Origin: Ancylostoma caninum
Lineage: Eukaryota > Nematoda > Chromadorea > Rhabditida > Ancylostomatidae
DNA: 64,000 nucleotides
NCBI GenBank assembly: GCA_037903475.1
Contig: JBAJFG010000538.1
Coordinates: 1,302,001 to 1,366,000 of the forward strand
Direction: 5' to 3'
Each line of letters begins with the position of its first letter. The first letter of the stretch is position 1. The notes under the pieces are model-generated. The model had not been told where the DNA came from. It did no database searches and saw nothing but the letters and a program-made list of their open reading frames with translations. A program made the translations under genes and the position numbers. Positions 45,214 through 59,359 of the stretch are shown in pieces.

Positions 45214-48200
45214 GATCTTTTCTCTATCGCACAGAACTTTGGGCAAGACATTTTCACCACAGTTCCATGTTCGACCGCACTGGTTCCAGAGGTCTGCCCA
45301 TCCTACCCACTGCTCGCGCTTGGGACTTCAAACCTTGACATTTGAGACTTATCGGCAGTCAAGATACTACAGTATGTCCTTTCTGCAATCTGTCCTCGTC
45401 TTGTCTCTGCTCGTTGATTAGAGGTCGCTTCGTTTCTGACCGATTGTCACTCCATTAAAAACATTGAGTTCCGGAATTTTATGTGGGAATGCAAGAAAAC
45501 TTACACTTCGTTCAAAATTTAGGGGCGGACGTGGGGTTTGTCCAATAAATTTCGATTACAAAACAAAAATTCTTCGATTGCTTCTCGCTGGACACAGATT
45601 TTTTGAGCGATAACCATACAATGGCTCGAATGAAACGTTCTTATTTCTGGGAGGTTCAACGAAATCTCATGGAACTTTGCAGACTAACATGAAAGGCTTC
45701 ACCCTACATGGCGCTCTCACAACTATTCAGAAATATGAAACAGGCAAGCGGAGGAAGGAAACTTTTTGATACCCATGTATGCAGTAATAGATATTTGATA
45801 AAAATTATATTCAAATAATGAACCAATGAAAGTAAATTGATACAATATTTTTGTTTGTACTGTAGAGTAATTTCGAAAATCTGAGGAAGTACTGAGCGTT
45901 GCTGAATCTAAATGTGAGCTCATACTCCCTTTCCTGAGCAAATGACAGCAAATGACATGATTATAACAACTAATTGCTCTAAATATCATATGTTTTGGTG
46001 ACCAACGGGTTTTTTTTAGAAGATCCATCATGGAACCTCTACGACATGTGATGTACGCACCGCTCTTTGCGCAGCCGAATGTACTCTCAACGCTAGAATT
46101 ACTGTAATTAATAACACAAAAGGAGTATCTACGTGCGATTCCGGTGCTTTCGCTGATCAAACATGGTAGATGCCATGCAGCCCCTCCATTGCTTTTTCTT
46201 CCGCCACTGGTTTTCGGATGTTCCCCGAATCTGACGTTTGCTCCCGCAACAAATTTTTTTCCTAGCCAAAAAGCCTCGTTGGAGTAATGTCTGTCGTTTG
46301 GCGAACCTAAATGATTTTCTGGCACTGGTTCTGTGTCAGCGCACGTTCACACGGGCCTGCTGTAAATGTGTTGTTTCTGCCGAAAGTGAAAAGCCTACGT
46401 ATCTCTCTTGTGCTAAGAAACAACCCATGAAATTCCACAGATCACGCGACGGTTCAGCGACAGACCAAGGACCGTCAGCGACAGCTTCATCTGTCATCTC
46501 ACGGTCGAAATTTAGCGCGCACGTGATTCTCAAAGATTTATTCAATTTTTTCATTTCTTCAATCATTGGCTTCCTTCCCACAGGAAAAGAAAGCTAGTCA
46601 AATGACAATTGAGTGTGAGAGGGATATTCAGTGACGAGTTCAGAGTTCACGAGTGTACAGCTTCAGTTTTGTGCATCACAGATATATTGAATTTTTCTGA
46701 ACCAAGAGCGGTGATTTCAGTAATGATTTCCTATTAATGTGCATGAAAATGTAGAAAGAATTTTTCATGCAGTCGCCATGAAAGCAAATAGCACTAGGAA
46801 GACTGCTTCACAACAGCGTTTGACTTTTAGCGCCCCCGAGAAATCTAGGTCAATTTCAAAAATTTGAATTCACCGGAATACTAAATGATGATCTTTTTCA
46901 AGGAAAAATTAACAGCAACGAGACAATAAACTAGGTGAACAAATGAAAAGCGTGTCATACTGCAAGCGAAACAAAAAATATCTTTTTTATCATAGTTTTA
47001 CTTCACTCCTTATTCAGGGTTTCTGCTCAACTATAATACGAACATTTCTTGAATTTCGCGTCTGAATTACTACTGTAAGGAAATATTGTTCTCACGCTCT
47101 CGGAAACTCGAAATTATGTCGTCATCGAGGGGTAAGCAGTGACCTACCTTGCCCCCTGACGCGGATTACCACATCAGAACCTTCTCTTCGGAACAGCTAG
47201 GTCAAGGGATAACCAAAACAATTATTAGAAAGTGACGGCATTGCTATGTTGTTGAGTTGTTGTTTGAGCGGCATTTCCCATACTTAATTTCAGAGAGCTT
47301 TTCCCATTTTTTAATTCTAGACATTTTCGATTTTTTTGTGGCATATTAGCCGTTCTATCATATACAAAGTGGCGATATGCCTTCTCCTCACTACGCTGTC
47401 GTCTTGTAATAAGAATGAATAGAATTTTTTCATACTGAAGTGAAAAGCAGGAATTTCCCAATATTCTAGTAGTGCCAGTCAGAATGCTTACCATCTGCTC
47501 TGTGGCCCTGCCCAGTCAGCAGGACATTGAATTTTTCGATGTGCACAGGATCTTCGAGGGCAGCCCTTCTAGTGACCTCAGTTTTCATGTATGGGTATAG
47601 AGGAGGGCAGTTCTGTTAAGAGAATAACTTGTGAGTTATATAAAAGAAAACATGTTGCTTTTATAACTTCATAACTTTCATATAAATACTATTTCTATGC
47701 TTTAAAATGCATTTAAATGAGAAAAGTTTCTGAAATTGCAGAAAACAAGGGACAAAAAAGTGAGTCGGTCAGAGACCGTAGTGTTCAATTTTCGCATTTT
47801 GTAGAAATCGTAGAACTGCGAAAGAAAGATGATCTTCATGCTGCTTCAATCACTTGCGATATTATTGGGGTAAGGAGTAAATGTTCAAAGATTTGTAAAT
47901 TTTGTCGTTTATAAGACGAAGCGAATCCGACTCTTTCCCACAGATACATATATCGTTTGAATTTCTTGCAACTGGTCAACATTTGAAATAGCTCGATTTT
48001 TCTGTTCAAAAAATCTATCGTTGTTTTGCATGTTATCGTTTCATAAATATTAGCCTTGACCTACTCCTGCAACGTTAAATCTCCCTCTTTGTCGTAATCT
48101 CGTCCATCCACCTCTCAATTAGTGCTGGAGCTTGAGCTTCCTTCTCTCAGCAAAACCCACAGAAGGTTGGCAGCAGTTGAGTGGAAGATAGCAAGAAACC

Positions 48201-50950
48201 CGAAAAAGTGCACATTGGTTTTGAACTTCAAGCATCGTGCTGATCAGGCAGCGTTCCTGTAGCAGAGAATATACATTCCATCCAAGCATAAAAACATAAG
48301 GGAGGATCGAGTTCATCGTGAATATTTCTCCTTGAATCATATGACAATGTTCTTTTGTTACCGTGAAGACGAAGGTTCTTGTTGCCTTGTGGACGAAGAT
48401 CCTACCACTATTCATCATCTAGATATTCTGAGTCATCTCGTCACGTTATTTTCAGTGGTGTACATGGAATTCCTCAGAGCAGACATCAGACTAATTCATT
48501 TTCGGGATCAATTCTGAACCAGTCTGTTAGAGTTGGAGAGAGTTTGAAGAACACTGTAGATCTATCGGACAAACAAGAAATGCTGGTGAACGCCAGCATT
48601 AGGATGGAAAAGCAGCATTTGTGGATCGTTCCGCCTATATGCTACACGAAATTGACATTTCTAGATCGGGGTCTTCCTCGAATTTCGTAAAATTTGACGC
48701 ACATCTTTGGATTCAGCTTAGCGAGCAGCATCAGAATTCACTCATATCTCGGTCGAAACGAGGCACTGTCTTCAGCTCTGATTACTAGTACTAATCGCAG
48801 ATCCCGCATTTCCGCTTTTATGAAAAACTGACCTAGTAGAATTTCCCTGCCGGGGATTGAAAAAACTCCCACTCTATTTTTCCATGCTCTTAACGCTTTA
48901 TTAGCTTTGTTTGCATAATTTACTATCAGCCATAGTTGAACTTATTCTTGTATGAGCAACCGCATGCAGAGTGTTTCAAACCTCCGGGCCTGAGGCCCGA
49001 TTGATTCCATCGAACAATGAAAAGTTCCGTAAGCAAGGAGGTTCCAGAGCAAAGGGCAAGAAAAGGTAGATTTCGGTTGTGCTGCGAGCGAATGACGTGA
49101 AATTACGTGAACACGTCGTAAATCGCTAGATGTCCCGTACTTTGTTCCACTGCATTCGAAGATACATAAATATTTCATCCACGTTTAATGTGTTACTGCA
49201 GCGTTCACGTTCTGCTCCTGTTCTGTTCTACAATCCGTCATGGAGCTTCCTTGATGGCGTCATGAACGACTCCTCCCAGTCCACTTCCTGAAATCGTTGT
49301 GTCTTGTAATTATAATTGTAATTGATAGTCTGAACGCCATCTAAGAATCAGTTCAGCCAACTGACAGTTCTTAGCAAAGGTCGTCACGATTTGTGGCGCG
49401 CTGCGTCATTAGTCCACACTATAAATATGGCAGAAGTTTACTCATCCAGACATCTTGACTTCAGCACCACGGCCGATATTTAGCTAGGGTGAAGGCCTAC
49501 ATCTTCGCTTCATAGTGATGATTTGTTGCTTTCAACATTTTATTGTCTATATTGTCCCCTAGCTGATAGTTCGTTATATTATCGTAATTTAGCTAGCACG
49601 TTTCACAAGTTTTAGTTGCTTTAGGTGGATCCACCTTCCCATCCACATCGATTACGTAGCATTTCCTCTGTAATTTAATGTAAAAGCATGCAAAGTTTTC
49701 GGTACTGTCCTCATAATAGATTCGATCGGCCTGAAATCTCTTTGAAGGTGTGCCCTTCCAGATTCATTGGAGAGACACTATCGTTCCTGGATTATAGCCT
49801 TATCCGTTGGCATCTTCCTAATCTCTCCATCTCACTTATCTTCTAGTTTTTATCAACTTCTGGCACAGTAACTGTCATATGATAAAGTCAGAACGGTATA
49901 TTGAAGCCTCCATCTTTTGTACGCTTTTGATCACGTTTTAAATTATGCCTTTCCAGTCGATTACATACATTAGGACTAGCTTGACTTATGCGGTTATGAG
50001 CCTTACGGGATAGACTTCTATGAACCCAATCATAGATCCATAGATTTCAAGAACGATTTGAACCAGTTCCTCCACAGTTTCGCCGAATTTCGCCGAGCTT
50101 TTTTCTTTGTTCTCTGTCTGACACTAGATGGATAACTCATTTTCTCACCTTTTTAGTGTTTCAACGAAATTAGTTGATCTCTTCTTTGCTCTTTGATAAC
50201 AAGAGGCCCTCAAAAATGCTGGAAACCACACGTTATTATCATTTAAGAACAGTTGTAGAGCAAAAATTTTAGAGATTCGGAGGGTGGACAGTGGAACATG
50301 GAAAATTGGGATTTAGATGCTTGGCAGTGGAGGATGGAAATCGATGGATTTTCCCTCAATTTTTCTCTTGTAAAAGGGGTTCCTCTAGGATCGGGGAATG
50401 TCCGGAATTTTAGACGGAAGTTTCCATTCTCTTTTCTTTTTTTTCTCAATCCTTTTGTTCTTTGTAGATCTCTACTCGATCCCGTCCCTAAACAGAAGCG
50501 CTAGCAAACACATTATTGAGTCAAGGTAAGATGCCTCATAGAAGAAGGTGCCTATTGCTGAATATTATCTCATGGAAATGTTAGTTTGAATATCCTTAGA
50601 CTTTTGTAGTTTAACTTGAACGCATCATAGTTCAACCCACACAAAAGCGGTATGCGAACCAGACCGAAGCATACATATTTTATTTATTTGTTCATTACAC
50701 ACGATTTGCCTCATAACATATCGGCGTGCTAGGTTTGGGCCGAACATTAAAAACATTCGCAGATACATGCACCCAGGAGATAATTCTAATAAGGGAAAAT
50801 ACAGAAAATATAGCGGCCAAGGAAAAAAAGAGGCAATAATTCTAATGTCGACGAGATTTAATAACAGATAAGTATGTGTATAGGACCAACTTTTATAATA
50901 GGAAAAATAGACGCAACCGTTCAACTGTTTCGATCATGTCACTACATAGA
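45214..50950. other. unassigned region of 5.7 kb
   Basis: The longest frame is 200 codons on the minus strand (45723-46325, starting MPENHLGSPNDRHYSNEAF). I recognise no domain in it, and its C-terminal half is AT-biased like random sequence. A GGGCCTGAGGCCC hairpin lies near 48986-48998. No other gene, RNA or mobile-element end is supported. Confidence 0.3.
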
Positions 50951-51893
50951 CAGGGTGCGCAAAAGTATTGTCCGCTTGAAATCGCTCGTGGAAATCTCAG
51001 TATTTGGCATAGATGTGACGGGTTTCTTCATAATATACAGAAAAAAATATGGCGAACAATATGAGAATATGTCCCGGTCAATTTTATCCCCATTGTTGAG
51101 AACAGCTCTAACGAGAACACAAGGGAAGACGTAAGTGATGCGCCGTAGGGATCGTCGTCGATTTCATCCTTTGTTTCTTCTAAACAATCCACACGCAAAC
51201 CCATACTGTGGTACGGTGTAGCACATGCTTGCTCCTCCAAAGCGCCCATGTGCTACAAGCCAACTGTTCGAAAATGGAGGAGTACTGTGATCGCTAATTT
51301 GGAACTGGATAGCCCACGAATGATTTCTTGTGCAAAACCCCTTCACTGTCTCTACATTGTAAGCTGGAGGAAAATCTTCTCACAAAAGGAATGGCCCACC
51401 TCTAAACCAATAATGGATTCTACGGGCATTGCGCTTCTGCTGAATATCGTTTTTCGATCATGCGGTGATTGTGGCGCTAGAACCAAAGAAAATGATACGA
51501 AGCTCCTCTGCACCGTTGACGAATACGTAAACAAAGTTAAACCATAGCATAGACATTAGCAGCTGGTACTTTTCATTAGCGGATTTGTGGAAGGCTTAAC
51601 ATATGCTATTTCCTAGCACTGTTCCCATTCTACAAAAACATCTCAGAAAAAGCTCTGGATCAAGTCGAGGATGACTACTTGCGTCGCAGTAGTAAAGCCT
51701 TCTCCCGTGGTGTCTGTTGACGACTGGCAGAATTGGGGATAAAATGGATTGAATACATACGTATGTGTCTTAGTTTTGTATTATTCTCAGGATTCTAGGC
51801 AGCAGAATGGTCACACTTGGTCTTCCATCCAATTTCAATTTTCTATACAATTTATGTGTCACAAAAGGCGGTCAATACTTTTGCCGCACCCTG
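50951..51893. mobile_element. Tc1-like transposon remnant, 943 bp
   Basis: The left end reads CAGGGTGCGCAAAAGTATTG then TCCGC, and the right end, on the minus strand, reads CAGGGTGCGGCAAAAGTATT then GACCGCC. Both have the ACAGGGTG form of Tc1-like ends, and TA follows at 51894-51895. A plus-strand stretch near 51650-51745 reads ALDQVEDDYLRRSSKAFSR, compatible with the C-terminal part of a Tc1-type transposase, but the rest is not recognisable. It is shorter than a full element (1.3-1.6 kb). Confidence 0.7.
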
Positions 51894-51895
51894 TA

Positions 51896-53712
51896 GCTTC
51901 TATTTACCAAAGTGTTCCGCGGGGGGTAGGACCCGTTGGCTTTCTACAGAAAAGCATTCTTTCAGAAACTTCAGAGAGCGCTTTTGATGCGTAATTGGAC
52001 AGTGGATTTGACGAATTCTGTCTGCCCTTTGCAGTATGGTCGCTCAATGGACTCTCCTCCACGTAGTACAGAGTGAGCTAAGCAAATAACTAGAGGTTGC
52101 TCTTTGGTCTCTGGCTACACTACAGACCTCGAATGAACAGGACTTATCTTAGTGGTCGTCTTCAGCTCTTAGTCTCAAGGAGTTACAGCCGTAAGCTACA
52201 TCCGTAAATTTACAGTGGCTAAAGACAGGTTGCGGAGAAATCTTGAGTCACCACCACATTGATGAACAAATATTTATTTATATTACATAGTTCATTAAGA
52301 TTGAAGTATTTCAAAGATAAAAATTTACGTTGATTATGCGACCCTGTTGAGATATATGCGCGCTCCCTCGGGAATGGTTGCCGAATTTTTGAAATTACTT
52401 CAATTAATAAAATACATAGTAGTGGAATTAATAAAAATTTCGAATTAGCTTTAAATGTTTTTGTTAGTATTTCCCAAACAGCTATTATTAGCTATTTAGT
52501 ATTCAAATTGATATTTTTGTTATTTTTCCCGTCCATATCCCCAAAACGGCGGAGTCTCCACTCCTTTCCAAGCCTTCCACACGGCTACTTTCCGCGTTGG
52601 CCACTACAGTGTGCTCGTTCTTTGTAGTTTGTACTTACTTCTGCCTCACACAGCAGGTTTCCACCCCCCCCCCCCCATCACGGGAGAGATATGAAACAAT
52701 GGGTATACTGCACAGAATGCGTATTACACAAGGAGGAATCGGTAGCGCTATTTCTTTGCTTCTGCTTTCTTTCATGCACCTCTGGATATTGCTAATTAGG
52801 ATGGGATGTCAAATAAGTTTGCATTTTTCAATCAAAAAGTTTTATGGAAGTGGAGGAGGTTCAGCCCGTGGAAAAAGGTATATGGACATTAACTGATTGG
52901 CCATCAGATGGTTTGTGTAACTCATTCATTGCAGGGGTGTGCCGCCCCTTGCAGTTAAGCTCCGCCCACCAAGTTCTACCTGGATCACCTAAACTCACTG
53001 AGATAGCGTGTTTAATTTAACTTGTGTTCCAGCGGTGGTTCTCTGCTTAATTCGAAAAAGAAATCAGCCAAGTCTTGAAAGTGGTTTATGCGGCTTTGAG
53101 CCTCCACTATCGATGCTCGAAAATTGGATAAAATTATCCATAATCCAGGAGAACGACGATAACTGCTTTTGTGGATCGAGAACAGCGTTTTTGAAGGACA
53201 TTATAGGCTCGATCAGAAATGAGAGAGCGGTGGTAATGCAAACAAATTGTAAAAAGATGAGGAAACCTGTTTGAGGACCAAGTACATGCAATTTACTGTG
53301 TGCAGAACAGCAAACTTGGGGAAAAAGTAGGGGAACGGATCCAAAAGTTGCACCTTGTTGAGTCACAAATGGTTGAGTAACCATTTGTAAAGAGCATCCC
53401 CATCCCTCCTGAAAAAAAAATCATACAATAACATGGTGCCTATAACGCAGATGCAAGAAGCGCCACTGCGACAAACACGGTCGATGGTTCGGTTCTCATC
53501 TCGGGAAATACTTTTACCTCAACGGGGTCAGTGGATCGCTGTCAAACTCATTTAAGAGGACGAAGCGCTGAGTGAAATATCAGTTGCCCTCCTCCCTTCC
53601 ACTTCTCCTCCCCTCCCCTCTCCCCGGCTATCTTTTTCTGCACCCTAGTCTTTGTATAGGGGGCATACAAGCTCAAGTGCCTCTTAGACTCCGAATTGAA
53701 GACAAATGCGTG
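51896..53712. other. unassigned region
   Basis: A C-run lies at 52663-52675. No coding exon supported. Confidence 0.3.
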
Positions 53713-53772
53713 GCGCATCCTGGAAAGGGATTGATTATTGCCGGCCATTTAATCATTAATGTTTCCATATAA
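53713..53772 (+). repeat. dispersed repeat, copy 2
   Basis: GCGCATCCTGGAAAGGGATT matches the repeat end at 34384-34440. Confidence 0.5.
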
Positions 53773-55499
53773 TAATAGCATAAATTACGGGAAAGCGTTT
53801 ATGTTTTTATTTGACCGATAGCTTGAAAAAAGCGAAGAAAGAAATGGAAATGTTAGAAATTGGGCTGTTAAAAGGAAATCTCAGTCAATTCATTCCTTCA
53901 TTTCGAAGTGGAAAGTTATGATTACAACTATAATATTTTCAGAAAATATGCTTTTCACAGCTCTGTTCTTTCTCAACCTTATATGAGTGTACCGATGCCT
54001 GACGTTGGAAAACTACATTGTTTCTCCAAACAAAGTCACCATGAGACACTTAGCAACACTGCTCTACTTTTAGCAACAGTACAACGACAATTGTTGTTTG
54101 TTTGATGTCTGTGTGTTGTTCTGCTCGTGTCAGCAGCCGTCAACCGTTCCATCTACGTTGGCTTCAGGTTTGCACGGCTACACTGTGCCCCCCACAAACT
54201 TCCTCCTCTCGCGCAGCGACATTGTCCTAGAGTGACCGCCTATGGACGGTGGTTATCATCGTCGCAGCCTCCTCACCTTATCGCTCGCTCCCTCGCCAAG
54301 CCGGTTCTGTCTGCGTCTGGCGGTCACATGCGCCCTCGCATTATGATGATATGTGATGTCTTTCAATGACAGTCTGCTCATTAAAGATCATCCAGTCTGC
54401 GCCGCTTGCTGACGATAAGATAAACCGCCCGACAACTTTCCAACTTGCACGTTCTCTGCGGCTGTGGAGATCTTTATGCACTTTTTCACATTTCTATCCC
54501 TTCATCCCTGCTCCACACAAATGTTCAAATGATCTTCGAAAAATCCTGCATTTTCTATTATTTCATGGTAGTTGATTCAAATCACAACTAAAATTCAGCC
54601 TAGCCTAAAAGTGGTACTTCTAGCATTGTTTCCAATTTTCTTCGTTCACCTTGAACATCTCGAGGGCATCGAAATAAGTAGGTAATTAATTGACTAATTA
54701 CATGGATTTTTTTTAAATATATGTAGTTTCTTTGAACATCTTCTATACATTCACTGAGCTGGCATTCCTAACTAATGTTCCATTCTCTATAATGAAAACA
54801 TGTAATGTATTAGATGTATTCAAGACCGAATATTTGATTTCGAATAGGTCAACCACTCGATTTCGAAAAAACATTGAGTAGCCCAAGAGGGGAGCTAAGA
54901 AGAACTTTAGGACTTTCTATTCCTGGAATACTCGACCTTTCTAGTCGATTTCAAAAATATCAGTCGAGTCAAACTAATTATTCGGCTTTATTTTTGTCTA
55001 GTAGAAATTCTTATGCTCTAAATCTCACTTCTATATTTGAGGCCGATTAATGGGTATGATTCATTTTAAATCGAATATTCAACTGACAACCGAATATTCG
55101 ACTATGAACGTACCGAGAACTCGAGTGTCAGAAAAATAAAGGAGCAGCACAGCTTTGCAAGAAATCCATACAAGAAGCACTGTAGGGTTTCCTATTTTGA
55201 AGTTTTCAAACGTTCAAACCAGTTTCTCAGTGTCAGTTATTGAGTGGCTTAATTAGTCTAACCAGTCTCCATTCTACTCTGAAAAAATGTTTTTGGAAAA
55301 CTCTAAAAATCACCGGAGAGCTTGGATAATGACATTGCTATACCTGGAAGATTCCTATTCCACAATGATGCCCAAAATTTTGGATATGATAGGAGTGGTA
55401 CGATTATTCATTTGTTTATTTATTGAGTCTATGTCTCTATATTTAACTATGAAGTTTATTATACTTATATATACTCCATCAGATTGAGGAAGTCAAGGA
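53773..55499. other. unassigned region
   Basis: No supported gene. AT-rich sequence with scattered TCGAATATTC motifs (54828-55105) reminiscent of the 2-3 kb minisatellites but not tandem. Confidence 0.3.
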
Positions 55500-55856
55500 T
55501 CAGAAGCTTTTAGAACTAGTGAAAACCAAGTGCAGCCCTCTTGTAAACATGGTTCCATGTTTTGCAAGGTAGTTATTACATAATGGGATCAGAAAACCCA
55601 TTAATGGTGGAATAACAACTCTTTGAAGACTTTTTTCTCTCAGAGGTTCTAGAAATTTCCTCCTTTTCCTATTGCTAAGTGTGTTCCACTGACGTGGAGC
55701 TGCACTTATAACAAGAAAAGTTTCAAAGAATGGATCCACTTCCTTGCCAGCGCGCGAGTCAGACGGCAACACATTTCCGTTGTACTGCTCTTTGTTGTCT
55801 GGTGCTACCCATTTGTTTTGTAGAATTGTTTTGAAGAAGTGATCAGTAAGGCCCAC
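55500..55856 (-). pseudogene. possible non-LTR retrotransposon reverse-transcriptase tail
   Basis: The minus-strand frame of 118 codons contains VISAAPRQWNTLSNRKRRKF followed by LEPLREKSLQR. This resembles the R.P..WN.LP....S...FK..L end seen after reverse-transcriptase domains of Jockey/CR1-type elements. No reverse-transcriptase catalytic motif is found next to it, so this is a tentative remnant. Confidence 0.25.
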
Positions 55857-58800
55857 AATGTATTGTTTTTAACTCAACAGTACGAAAGAGGTGGGAAATC
55901 AATGAAGCGACCAAATTGAATCAAAATTAAATGCGATTTCGACGTGTAGCTCCCCTCCCGTAGCACTGCACCTGTCGCAAGGATCCAGATTTAGCTCACT
56001 GTTGGGACAGAGTGCAATTCCGCTGATTAACAAAAGTGCAGTCGTGCAAAGCCACGTTGTGACACGGTATTTGCGTCATTTTCGCTCGACTCCTCGTCGT
56101 GCAAAGGAGTCACTGCGAGTCCGATTCGCCGAACTTTCCGAAAAAGGGCAATAACACGTCATCGAATTGAATTCTAATGTTGAACTGCACTATGCTGACG
56201 TAGTTTCGCTGCATCGCATTAATGAGAAACATCCAAAAAAGTAATTGTACCTGCAGCGATTGTTTCGACATACGACCATGAAAGGACCATCGTATGTACG
56301 TATGTATTAGTGTATCGGGAAAGGAGCATCTAAAGAACCGTGCTACTATGGAAAAGATTATTTTTCATCGCTGCAAAATTTCATGGCATTGTTACCCGGG
56401 GCTCTAGAAAATGTGTAACAGGGATGCAATGTACAACGTACATCCTCCTGTCGAAGCTGCGCTGATCATATCTTTTTGACCGCGACTGCACGTAGTATTA
56501 CATATGATTGTTCATATTGCAAGCGGTGTAATGAAATTACAAGTCTTTACCTATTCGATTTTCTCCACATTACACAAAAGAATTCTGACGTGTTAAAGTG
56601 ATGAGAAATTAGGAACTACTCATGAAGGGAGCAACAAGAGCACTTTGTGTTTTTGTTTTGCACTGTAGGAAAGTGAAGGAACTACTAGATAAGTGTACTC
56701 TCAAGAGTACTCACAGGACGACAATTCCTGCTCTCCTCACACGAAGTCGTTCTTTGAGGTCAGCGCCTTTCTCAACTCTCCCGCTTTCAACCTTCTGGAA
56801 GTGTGCCTTTATATGAATGGAGAAGTGCGGGACCACTCTTCAATGAACGACGACTCGCAATGAATTCCACTTTCGAAGTCTTCGTAATTTTCTCTCCAAT
56901 TAGATTTGTGAGTGGCGCCTATGGTTTCTGGGCATATTCCATAATTAGGGATCTATGCAATGGGAACATCTTAGGGAACACTTTCGCGCTACATCACAGA
57001 ATTTTGCTCTGTTTCATCCAAGCATGTGCGTGCGTAGGTAATTTTGTCCTGAAATAAAATTCTTCCAGAGTTGTCCATTTGTTTTTATTCACTTACTCAT
57101 TTATTCAGTGAGTGATTTGTTTCGTTGTCCGTTCTATGAGCGAGCTGAATAGGAAGTAGACAAAACAAAAGCGATTATACTTTGATCGCTGAAAAAAGAG
57201 GTATATTTGAACATCAACGCTGAACAGCAACATCCCGCCGAAATCGAACGAATTTATTCCATAAAAACAAAATAAATCTACTATAATAAAGTCTATAAAT
57301 AAAACATAGCAACTCTTTCGTCACTTTTTTTTTCAAAGGTCTGGGCGACGCGCGTGGACCCATTCAAACGATGAAAAGCGTTTGCAAACGAGGTGATGAA
57401 GAAAGCGGCTCGAAAACACGAGACATCCCCAAACCCGGTGCATAGGCTAGGATAATTTTCGCCGGATATTATCGATTCGGATATTGATTTGTTGATCGGT
57501 TTTATCGGTTTCTTCCAATTCAGCCCCAATCCAAATAGAAATGTGCTCACACAGGTAATCCACAACGCGCAAAGGATTTGACAACCAACCAGTTTGCGCG
57601 ACCGCAATCGATTTATTGATTTTATCGATTTTTCGTGCGTTTTGTTTCGGCGTGGTGAAAAGATGTCCACAGTGGCTATCTAGCATGCTGAAAGTGAATA
57701 AAGGCTTGAGTTCAGTAAACTCTTGAAAATACATCGAAACACGTGCTCGCAACATTTCCTTTAGCTACGCCAGTTACATGAGCCTCACGGGCAGTTCGTG
57801 TGTGGGAATTATCGAGGCGTGAACCAAGATAATTTTCATATCAAATATTTTGAGTTTCAAGCCTACATTTCAACCGGTCTGATAAGCTAGTTTTGACATC
57901 AAACAATTATAAATTGATCGAGATTAAGCAAAAAGAAACAGATCACGAGTGAAATGAGCGAAGCTATCGAATTGAATTAAAATTAACCTCTTGTAACTTT
58001 CCCTCCATAGCACTCATAAGTGGTATGAATCATCTGGGATGCTGAAAAAATACATCATGCAAATGTTACGTTAAAATGTTTGTGCTATTGTAAATGCTTT
58101 TCTTTCATTCTCATTTTTATTTGATCTAGTGCTAAGAAAAAACAAGTGAAGAATGACAAAGGCAAAAAGACATTGTAATATGCATTGGTAGAATAAATGT
58201 AAACCCTGAAAGATGCAGTGGTCGAGACCGGCCTGCACGCGCTTCACCATATGTTTGGACAGGTTAGGACAGGAAAAAATGAGGACAGGGCGAATGTGAA
58301 AACGAAGATAGCAACGAAATGCATGGATGCGCAGACAGTTAGAGTGTCATGTTGCATCTGGGCTGGAATTCATGAAACCTTATCCATGAAAACGAATGGT
58401 GTTTAGCGTTATTGGTAATTTTATAGACTGCATTAGGAGACGCAGACACGAAAGTTCATAAATACTTGCGCTGGTAGGGTGCGCTCGTCAATCCTTGATC
58501 AGTGGAATTTTATATATACCACAGTTACTATAATAGATGTTATACTTGTTACTGTGATTACACTATCACCATGTTTTTCTCTTCATACATTTCCAGTAGA
58601 CGTGGGTGTAGATGCTTGGCTCCATTTTTATTCTTGTTGACGTTAAAAGCTCGAAAGAATGCAGTTTTTCAATGTCATAAGATTTTGTTGCCATTGCACG
58701 CAGGCTTGGTCACCACACAGAGAGCAAAGGGAGAGGCTATACCACTGAAATATTTTGCTCTCTCTGATCCCATAAATGCACACGGAACAAATCCAAAAAC

Positions 58801-59359
58801 CTGATATGTGACACGTTTCTGCAATTTGACATCTCTACGTAGGTAGTTGATCCGGCCGTCTGGTCTCAACTTAGTCAACGAATATTGGAGCCACCAAAAA
58901 ACATCCGCCGCTCGGTCGCCAACTGAACCTCGACGCCCTCGTCTGGTGTTACGGTAGTGATCAAAATTCCAAACTTCATGGTGGATTATGTATGAGTAAG
59001 AGGATTACGCTTCTAGTATAAAACAGCTTCAGTGATGGAAACGTTTCGTGTGAATCGTCGAGTATTCCCCTGGAAGAAGTCCTGGCGCTGCCCACAAATT
59101 GCTCTGCAAATCGCGCCAACCCTTGACTCTTGGTTTCCGGCCGGCCAAATTATCCCAGTGTTGCCGGCTAATCATCCCGTCACATCCCTATTTTTGGACG
59201 CCTTTCCGAATGAAGCTTATTTTTGCACGTGCTTTGTTAGGCTCATTTTTTATGACATCACGTGTATAAATGGCCTTCATACCTATCACGCCTCCTTATT
59301 TCCTAACGACTGGGCAGAGATCAACAGACAATCGAAATTCCTCAGTAGGGCGTGTTCCG
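55857..59359. other. unassigned region
   Basis: Contains ATCGAT-rich direct repeats at 57460-57640 (GATTTTATCGATTT and variants) and a single end at 58355-58395 (GGGCTGGAATTCATGAAACC) related to the 29432-29582 element. No gene supported. Confidence 0.3.

Noticed and set aside
45009..45338. Open frames of 83-127 codons on both strands
   Set aside because: They run along the arm of the foldback element at 44753-45213 and into unassigned sequence. No family match.
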